DNA from: Ruminococcus sp.
GTDB lineage: Bacteria > Bacillota > Clostridia > Oscillospirales > Ruminococcaceae
NCBI GenBank assembly: GCA_017534835.1
Contig: JAFXVT010000007.1
Coordinates: 1-34,491, forward strand
Length of the DNA: 34,491 nucleotides
Direction of reading: 5' to 3'
Shown: piece by piece, positions 29,683-34,491 of the stretch
Layout: each line of letters starts with the position of its first letter
Numbering within the stretch: the stretch's first letter is position 1
The notes under the pieces: model-generated
Databases searched by the model: none
What the model saw: only the letters and a program-made list of their open reading frames with translations
Told to the model about the DNA's origin: nothing
Position numbers and translations under genes: made by a program

Positions 29683-29898
29683 ATGAAAATCAAGATCTTT
29701 TCAACAAGCTTCCAGCCCGCTCAGGAAAAGTACGAGAAGTTCGCTAACTTTGAGAACGACATCAACGAGTTCATAGCGACCGTAAAGGTCGTTGACATCA
29801 AGTACAGCACTTCCGCAGGTCTCTGCCACGATGCTCAGACTCACGTAAACGAGTTTATCGAGGACTTTTCTGCCCTCGTTATGTATGAGGAGAAGTAA
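29683..29898 (+). CDS. Small Cse60-like protein, 71 aa
   Basis: The product begins MKIKIFSTSFQPAQEKYEKFANFENDINEFIATVKVVDIKYS and ends ALVMYEEK, with AAAGGAG before the ATG. The order of a short beta strand, an amphipathic helix rich in DINEFI, the strand VKVVDIKYS and a final strand LVMYEE is like the small sporulation protein Cse60 family, but the match is recalled from pattern only. It lies between paaK and the tandem-ACT gene in the ior operon, in the same orientation with 75-base and 36-base gaps. Function in this setting is unknown; it may assist or regulate the ligase or the ACT protein. Confidence 0.7.
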   Translation: MKIKIFSTSFQPAQEKYEKFANFENDINEFIATVKVVDIKYSTSAGLCHDAQTHVNEFIEDFSALVMYEEK

Positions 29899-29934
29899 GC
29901 TCTCCAAAAATAATATCTGCAAGGAGGAACTTCA

Positions 29935-30369
29935 ATGGCATATGTAAGACAGATCTCAGTATTTCTGGACAATAAACCCAATCAGCTTACCGGCGTAATG
30001 AAGCTGCTCAAAAACCACACTATCAATATCAGAGCCCTCAGTATAGCAGATACGAAGGACTTCGGGATACTCAGGATGATAGTTGACGATACGGAAAAGG
30101 CTGTAGATGTCCTCAGAGAGGCATCATACGCAGTCACCGAGACCGAGATAGTCGCTATCACTATCCCTGATACACCCGGACAGCTCAGCCGCGTTCTTGA
30201 CATTCTCGGCGAGCAGAACGTAAACATCGAGTATCTCTATGCTTTCCTCGGAAAGTCGGATAAGTCGGTCTCATTTGTAATACGTGTGGACGATAACGAA
30301 AACGCCTACAAAGCGCTCGAAAGCGGCGGGATCATCCGCCTCACAGCCAACGACATCTCTGAAATGTGA
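29935..30369 (+). CDS. Tandem ACT-domain amino-acid-binding protein
   Basis: The 144-residue protein is two ACT domains back to back: VRQISVFLDNKPNQLTGVMKLLKNHTINIRALSIAD (about 4-40) and VAITIPDTPGQLSRVLDILGEQNVNIEYLYAFLGKSDKSVSFVIRVDDN (about 73-121). Each has the glycine/asparagine loop at the ligand-binding end of ACT domains (LTGV, NI and LSRV, NI). No catalytic domain is fused. Such stand-alone ACT pairs typically bind an amino acid and often accompany iorAB-paaK in anaerobes; an aromatic amino acid or its product is the natural guess. It is the last gene before a strong terminator. AAGGAGG precedes the ATG. Confidence 0.93.
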   Translation: MAYVRQISVFLDNKPNQLTGVMKLLKNHTINIRALSIADTKDFGILRMIVDDTEKAVDVLREASYAVTETEIVAITIPDTPGQLSRVLDILGEQNVNIEYLYAFLGKSDKSVSFVIRVDDNENAYKALESGGIIRLTANDISEM

Positions 30370-30380
30370 CGTGAAATATG

Positions 30381-30430
30381 CAGGCAGCCGGGCTTTTCTC
30401 AGCGAAGCGGAGCTAAGCTGCCTGTTTTTT
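30381..30430 (+). terminator. Terminator of the ior-paaK-ACT operon
   Basis: CAGGCAGC (30381-30388) pairs perfectly with GCTGCCTG (30417-30424) around a loop with further pairing, then TTTTTT (30425-30430). A second small hairpin, TGTCCG/CGGACA (30436-30452), follows. Confidence 0.88.
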
Positions 30431-30476
30431 ATTCTGTCCGGTTTTCGGACAAAACAGAGAAAAAATCCGAAACCCC

Positions 30477-30505
30477 TTGACTTTTTTTGATATAAATTGT
30501 ATAAT
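30477..30505 (+). promoter_or_regulatory. Promoter for the zinc-ribbon protein
   Basis: TTGACT (30477-30482), a 17-bp spacer and TATAAT (30500-30505) form a near-consensus promoter about 75 bases before the ATG. A second TATAAT at 30556-30561 has no -35. Confidence 0.8.
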
Positions 30506-30580
30506 ATATGTGCAGAGGCAGCGAGAACTTGACGTTCACTGCTGCGGGATCGGCATATAATACATTAGGAGTGATGAACG

Positions 30581-31015
30581 ATGGGTCTTCTCGATAAGAT
30601 CGGTGACGCAAGCAAGGGCTTGACCGATAAGACCAAAAGCATCTCGGAAGCAAATAACCTGAAGAGAAAGATTCTGTACGAGGAGGAAAGGATAGTTGAG
30701 ATCTTCACCGACATCGGTAAGAAGTATTACAAGAATCCCAATGAGGATCCTGCAAATCTCAAGGTCCTTTGCGACGATATCGACACAAGACGCAGAAGAA
30801 TAAAGAAGATGAGATTTGAGCTCAACGGCATCAGAGGCTACAAGATCTGCCCCAAGTGCGACGCTGAGGTCAATGAGCGCTTCCAGTTCTGCGGACGCTG
30901 CGGAGCAAGACTCCCCGATATGGAGGACGACGACTTTATGTCGCTCGAACCGAACGATTACTACACAGAGAGCAGCAATCAGTTCTTCAACGCTGATTCA
31001 AATCAGAACTATTGA
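30581..31015 (+). CDS. Zinc-ribbon protein with N-terminal helical region
   Basis: The 144-residue protein begins MGLLDKIGDASKGLTDKTKSISEANNLKRKILYEEERIVEIF, a helical region with coiled-coil character, and has a zinc ribbon in the C-terminal half: CPKCDAEVNERFQFCGRCGARLP, four cysteines in the CxxC-CxxC pattern. A long acidic, Asn/Ser-rich tail follows. This layout (helical oligomerisation segment plus zinc ribbon) is common in small Firmicutes proteins of unknown role. It has its own promoter and an AGGAG ribosome binding site, and is followed by GC-rich hairpins. No specific function can be assigned. Confidence 0.88.
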   Translation: MGLLDKIGDASKGLTDKTKSISEANNLKRKILYEEERIVEIFTDIGKKYYKNPNEDPANLKVLCDDIDTRRRRIKKMRFELNGIRGYKICPKCDAEVNERFQFCGRCGARLPDMEDDDFMSLEPNDYYTESSNQFFNADSNQNY

Positions 31016-31023
31016 GAAACTGT

Positions 31024-31105
31024 CCGCACCGTGTATTTCCGCGGTGCGGCAGTGCTCTTGTATCTATGGGCTGTTGCACACTGGTGCAACGGTCCTTTCT
31101 TTTTA
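31024..31105 (+). terminator. Two hairpins and terminator after the zinc-ribbon gene
   Basis: CCGCACCG (31024-31031) pairs with CGGTGCGG (31042-31049) without a U tract; then GTTGCAC and GTGCAAC pair around ACTG (about 31073-31092), followed by CTTTCTTTTT. The second hairpin is the probable terminator and lies just upstream of the next gene's ribosome binding site. Confidence 0.65.
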
Positions 31106-31113
31106 GAGGGAAT

Positions 31114-32439
31114 ATGAATTTTATCGATCTAATATTACTGCTTCTTTTCTATAATCTCGTGCCGCTGTGGACAACGTTCACCTCTGTTCCGGTCGCGCTG
31201 AGAGTCATACTGACGATCGTGCTGAGTATCGCATACCTCGTGATACTGTTTTTCAGGCGAGAGAAGGTGCCGCTGAAGAGCTTCCGTATGCGCTCGCTCA
31301 GGCGCGGGCTCAGTCTTACGTGGCTCGCGGGAGCGTCAGTCGTGCCGGAGCTGGTGATACTGGTGCTCTACTTCATATTTACACCGAGGGGCGCGGTCGC
31401 AAAGACGTTCTCGGTGGTGATGCCGGTGCTGGCATTCCTGCTCACATTTACGGTCGCAGTTGTAAGAACAGCTATCGGCTCTAAGCAGCTAAAGCTTCAC
31501 GATTATCTGCTGCTTTATCTGTTCTGGTGGGCAATACCGCTGAATATTTTCGTATTCGCCCACTTTTTCAGGAAGGCACGCCGCGAATACTGGTTCGAGG
31601 CGGACAAGGCAGAGCTCGACAGCTCGCGTGCCGAGAATGAGATATGCAAGACGAAGTACCCGATAGTGATGGTACACGGGATATTCTTCCGCGACTGGCA
31701 GCTTTTCAACTACTGGGGAAGAGTTCCTGCGGAACTCATTCGCAACGGTGCCGAGGTCTATTACGGTGGGCAGCAGTCGGCACGCTCTGTCCATGACAGC
31801 GCACTGGAGCTGAAAGAGAAGATAATGCAGGTCATCGAGGAGACCGGCGCGGAAAAGGTGAATATCATCGCGCACTCAAAGGGCGGACTTGACGCGCGCT
31901 ATGCGATAAGCTGCCTCGGAATGGACAAGTACGTCGCAACTCTCACGACGCTGAACACTCCGCACAACGGCTGTGATATGGTCGATTTCCTGCTCGGAAA
32001 GGTGCCGGAGAAGATAGCAGCAGGCATTGCGAACAAGTACAACAGGGTATTCGGAGCGCTCGGCGACAGCACACCCGATTTTATGGCAGGTGTTCGCTCG
32101 CTCAGCGCCGTGAATATGGCGGAGCTGAACAGGCAGATGCCGGATTCGCCCGATGTTTCGTACAGAAGCTGTATGTCGGTGATGAAGTGCGCATTGTCAG
32201 CAGGATTCGTGCCGCTTGCGTTCAGCTATCTGCTGATAAAAAAGCTCAACGGGCGCAATGACGGTCTTGTGTGGGAGGAGTCCGCACGTCACGGCCGTTA
32301 CCGTCTCATCGAGAACAAGCACCTCCGCGGCATAAGCCACGGCGATGTCATCGACCTGCTTCGCGAGAACGTCGAGGATTACGACGTCCGCGAGTTCTAC
32401 ACCGGGCTCGTTGCGGAGCTGAAGAGCGAGGGCTATTGA
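31114..32439 (+). CDS. Membrane-anchored lipase-like alpha/beta hydrolase
   Basis: ATG 31114 follows GAGGG closely and gives 441 residues; a longer frame runs back through the terminator hairpins and is rejected. Residues 1-150 contain four or five hydrophobic segments (MNFIDLILLLLFYNLVPLW, VILTIVLSIAYLVILFF, GASVVPELVILVLYFIF, VVMPVLAFLLTFTVAVV, YLLLYLFWWAIPLNIFVF). From about 180 comes a lipase-type hydrolase: the oxyanion region YPIVMVHGIFF (His189-Gly190), the nucleophile elbow IIAHSKGGLD with Ser255, LNTPHNGCDMVDFL and a final histidine near RGISHGDVIDLL, resembling bacterial triacylglycerol lipases/PGAP1-like hydrolases. It probably acts on a lipid ester at the membrane. The substrate is unknown. 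Confidence 0.87.
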   Translation: MNFIDLILLLLFYNLVPLWTTFTSVPVALRVILTIVLSIAYLVILFFRREKVPLKSFRMRSLRRGLSLTWLAGASVVPELVILVLYFIFTPRGAVAKTFSVVMPVLAFLLTFTVAVVRTAIGSKQLKLHDYLLLYLFWWAIPLNIFVFAHFFRKARREYWFEADKAELDSSRAENEICKTKYPIVMVHGIFFRDWQLFNYWGRVPAELIRNGAEVYYGGQQSARSVHDSALELKEKIMQVIEETGAEKVNIIAHSKGGLDARYAISCLGMDKYVATLTTLNTPHNGCDMVDFLLGKVPEKIAAGIANKYNRVFGALGDSTPDFMAGVRSLSAVNMAELNRQMPDSPDVSYRSCMSVMKCALSAGFVPLAFSYLLIKKLNGRNDGLVWEESARHGRYRLIENKHLRGISHGDVIDLLRENVEDYDVREFYTGLVAELKSEGY

Positions 32440-32443
32440 GTTG

Positions 32444-32821
32444 TCACAGGAGCTGACGGCTGATCCGGCGGCAGATGAAATAAGCCGGTATGCACAGCAC
32501 GAACCACAGCAGGCTGAACAGCGGACAGACCTGTCCGAGAATATTCAGCGGCATATCTGAATAGTCCCACACCTGCCAGCCCATTATGATATTGTCGAAG
32601 ATCCCGACGGCGAATTCGATGAGGGTAATGGCGGCTGCCCCGAGCAGACAGGTGACTGCGAGCCGCGCTGCCGGACGATTGCTGAGCGTATAGAGTATCA
32701 TCAGGACTATACCGCCTGTCATACACATTGTCCAGTGGGTATAGCCTCTTCCGGCGACCTCGACGAGCCCGTAGAGGAAAAATCCCATAAGGAACACAAA
32801 AATATAACGTGAAAGCTTCAT
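32444..32821 (-). CDS. Small membrane protein (putative ABC-transporter type IV-like, PF06541-type)
   Basis: The 125-residue protein starts at ATG 32821, with GAGGTGTG upstream, and has four hydrophobic segments: SRYIFVFLMGFFLYGLVEVAG, MCMTGGIVLMILYTLS, RLAVTCLLGAAAITLIEFAVGIF and GQVCPLFSLLWFVLCIPAYFIC. The motif YGLVEVAGRGYTHWTM and WQVWDYSDMPLNILGQVCPLFSLLWF match the small putative ABC-transporter type IV proteins of Firmicutes. Function is not established. It ends 4 bases from the stop of the convergent hydrolase gene with no terminator between. Confidence 0.82.
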   Translation of the reverse strand: MKLSRYIFVFLMGFFLYGLVEVAGRGYTHWTMCMTGGIVLMILYTLSNRPAARLAVTCLLGAAAITLIEFAVGIFDNIIMGWQVWDYSDMPLNILGQVCPLFSLLWFVLCIPAYFICRRISRQLL

Positions 32822-32894
32822 ATCACACCTCTTTTACAGATAGTATGAGCCTTTGCGTTCAGTTTATACAGTTATACAAAGAGGAGTGAAACTA

Positions 32895-34367
32895 ATGAGA
32901 AAAAGCTGCATAATAATGCATATATCGAGCCTTCCGTCGGAGTACGGCATCGGCAAAATGGGCAGACACGCCTTCGCCTTCGTCGATTTTCTGAAGGACG
33001 CCGGAGTGAAGTGCTGGCAGATACTGCCGCTCTCGCCGACAAGCTACGGAGATTCGCCGTATCAGTCCTTCTCCGTCAATGCCGGCAACCCCTATTTTAT
33101 CGACTTTGAGATACTTGAGGGCGACGGGCTCCTCGAGCACCACGAATTCGCAAGCTTTATGTGGGAGAGCGAGCCGGGAAAGGTCGATTACAGCCTCATC
33201 TACGACCATTGCTTCGACGTTCTGAGGATAGCGTATTCGCGCTTCAAGCCGGCAAAATTCCCGGAATACAAGAAATTCTGCGACAAAAACAAGGACTGGC
33301 TCGAGGAGTATGCACTGTTTATGGCGCTGAAATTCAAAAACGGCGGCAAGGCGTGGTACGAGTGGGAGAGCGAGATCTCGATGCACAAGGGCAAGGCTGT
33401 TGCTGCCGCGAAAAAGGAGCTGAAAAAGGACATAGGCTTCTACAAATTCCTACAGTTCGAGTTCACACGTCAGTGGGGCGAGCTTAAAAAATATGCCAAC
33501 GACAACGGCATCGAGATAGTCGGAGATATACCGATATACTGCGCTCTGGACAGTGTCGAGGCGTGGGCGGACCACAAGCTTTTCTGGTTCGACCGCAAGC
33601 GCAGACCCGTGTGCGTCGCCGGATGCCCGCCTGACAGCTTCTCGCCGACAGGTCAGCTCTGGGGCAATCCGCTCTACGACTGGGAATACCACAAAAAGAC
33701 CGGCTACAAGTGGTGGATAGGAAGGATAAAGTCCGCCGCCGAGCTTTACGATATTGTCCGCATCGACCACTTCCGCGGCTTCGAGAGCTATTACACGATA
33801 CCCTTCGGCAGCGAGGACGCTACCGTCGGTGAGTGGAAGAAGGGACCGGACTACGAGCTCTTCCGTCTTGCGGAGGAGAAGCTCGGAAGGCTCAATATCA
33901 TCGCCGAGGACCTCGGCTTCCTTACTCCGGAGGTACACGAAATGCTCGATAAATGCGGCTATCCGGGTATGAAGGTGCTCCAGTTCGGCTTCTCGGACGG
34001 CGAAAACAGCTACCTTCCGCACAATTTCACAACAACGAACTGCTTCGCCTATACCGGCACTCACGATAATGAGACCCTTAACGGCTGGGTGGAGTCACTT
34101 GACAAGAAATCGCTTAAATTCGCGAAAAAGTACCTGAACGTCCGCAAGAAGAGCGAGATACCCGAGGCAGTTATACGTGCTGCGTGGGGAAGCGTTGCGG
34201 CTGTTGCGTGTGCGCAGATGCAGGATTTCCTTGACAGTCCGGGCAGCGACCGTATGAACACGCCCTCGACTCTCGGCGGCAACTGGCAGTTCCGCACGAA
34301 GGAGACTGACTTTACGCCTGAGCTTGCAAAGAAGATAAAGAAACTGAATGGGATGTATAACAGGTGA
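32895..34367 (+). CDS. malQ: 4-alpha-glucanotransferase (GH77)
   Basis: ATG 32895 follows GAGGAG; a longer reading lacks a ribosome binding site. The 490-residue amylomaltase has the GH77 motifs in order: SSLPSEYGIGKMG, QILPLSPTSYGDSPYQSFS, GDIPIYCALDSVEAWADHKLFWFD, GCPPDSFSPTGQLWGNPLYDW, IVRIDHFRGFESYY with nucleophile Asp291, IIAEDLGFLTPEV with acid/base Glu338, and YTGTHDNETLNGW with Asp391. It transfers alpha-1,4-glucan segments between malto-oligosaccharides and works in starch or glycogen metabolism in the cytosol. The stop overlaps the start of the next lipoprotein ORF by four bases, suggesting coupling. Confidence 0.96.
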   Translation: MRKSCIIMHISSLPSEYGIGKMGRHAFAFVDFLKDAGVKCWQILPLSPTSYGDSPYQSFSVNAGNPYFIDFEILEGDGLLEHHEFASFMWESEPGKVDYSLIYDHCFDVLRIAYSRFKPAKFPEYKKFCDKNKDWLEEYALFMALKFKNGGKAWYEWESEISMHKGKAVAAAKKELKKDIGFYKFLQFEFTRQWGELKKYANDNGIEIVGDIPIYCALDSVEAWADHKLFWFDRKRRPVCVAGCPPDSFSPTGQLWGNPLYDWEYHKKTGYKWWIGRIKSAAELYDIVRIDHFRGFESYYTIPFGSEDATVGEWKKGPDYELFRLAEEKLGRLNIIAEDLGFLTPEVHEMLDKCGYPGMKVLQFGFSDGENSYLPHNFTTTNCFAYTGTHDNETLNGWVESLDKKSLKFAKKYLNVRKKSEIPEAVIRAAWGSVAAVACAQMQDFLDSPGSDRMNTPSTLGGNWQFRTKETDFTPELAKKIKKLNGMYNR

Positions 34368-34491
34368 AAAAAATAATTCTAACACTTACAGCGGCAGTCA
34401 TGCTTACAGGCTGTACTGCTAAAAATACTGAAACACCGGAAAAATCAGAGCCATCAGCAGTTACGGTCAATGCCGAAACCGAAACAACTGC
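34364..34491 (+). CDS. Lipoprotein, N-terminal part (runs off the window)
   Basis: GTG 34364 overlaps the malQ stop (GTGA) and opens MKKIILTLTAAVMLTGCTAK, a signal peptide with the lipobox LTGC, then a Thr/Glu/Ser-rich linker (TETPEKSEPSAVTVNAETETT) continuing to the edge. This is a lipid-anchored exported protein; the mature domain is outside the window, so function is unknown. The overlap suggests it is co-translated with the glucanotransferase. Confidence 0.75.
   Translation, partial: MKKIILTLTAAVMLTGCTAKNTETPEKSEPSAVTVNAETETT

Noticed and set aside
1-34491. tRNA, rRNA, prophage, insertion sequence or toxin-antitoxin genes
   Set aside because: None was recognised on either strand by reading the sequence and translated frames; a small RNA gene could still be missed without a covariance search.

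Overview
The window looks like chromosomal DNA from a gut-type, cellulose-associated member of the Ruminococcaceae/Oscillospiraceae, most likely a Ruminococcus relative. This is inferred from the roughly 50% GC, clear Gram-positive promoters (TTGACA/TATAAT with 17-bp spacing), strong AGGAGG ribosome binding sites, a secreted GH5 endoglucanase ending in a dockerin, a Cthe_2159-type carbohydrate-binding lipoprotein, a tetrahydrofolate riboswitch of the clostridial type, and anaerobic indolepyruvate:ferredoxin oxidoreductase genes. No tRNA, rRNA, CRISPR array or insertion sequence was seen. The species cannot be fixed from the sequence alone.

Layout. 1-1350: the tail of an unknown membrane protein, a tiny ORF, and a 5'-truncated AAA/DUF4143 ATPase remnant. 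1385-3645: an OhrR-type MarR regulator with its own operator, a glutathione-peroxidase-family enzyme and a radical SAM protein, one operon. 3666-5003 (minus): Cthe_2159-like lipoprotein. 5282-8868: a TetR regulator with two perfect 13-bp operators, followed by an aldo/keto reductase, a CMD-cupin fusion, an FMN-reductase-like protein and a flavodoxin, which looks like an electrophile/quinone-response operon. 8869-11512: divergent membrane protein and AGCS sodium:amino-acid symporter, both with TTG starts. 11530-15209 (minus): GH5-dockerin cellulase preceded by a large LacI-like sensor/degenerate GGDEF/AraC regulator. 15358-16372: PfkB sugar-phosphate kinase.

16367-18737 (minus): CNNM/CorC-type transporter with a leader peptide/attenuator-like 5' region, and a PHP phosphatase. 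18861-19449: small four-helix membrane protein ending in an unusual inverted-repeat element. 19450-22618 (minus): GH25 lysozyme-like protein, then a folT-folC pair under a tetrahydrofolate riboswitch. 22850-30430: HAD phosphatase, then iorA, an acidic ORF, iorB, a lipoprotein, paaK, a small Cse60-like protein and a tandem-ACT protein ending at a strong terminator. This last group should interconvert aromatic 2-oxo acids, aryl-acetyl-CoA and aryl-acetates, with the ACT protein a plausible amino-acid sensor. 30477-34491: zinc-ribbon protein, membrane-anchored lipase-like hydrolase, a small convergent membrane protein, 4-alpha-glucanotransferase, and the start of a lipoprotein.

The items most worth following up are the CNNM leader peptide/hairpin (17700-17900), the 136-nt element with mutually exclusive pairings (19314-19449), the 92-bp tandem repeat at the iorA 3' end (25387-25613), and the 11-bp sequence shared by the promoters of the cellulase and its neighbouring regulator.
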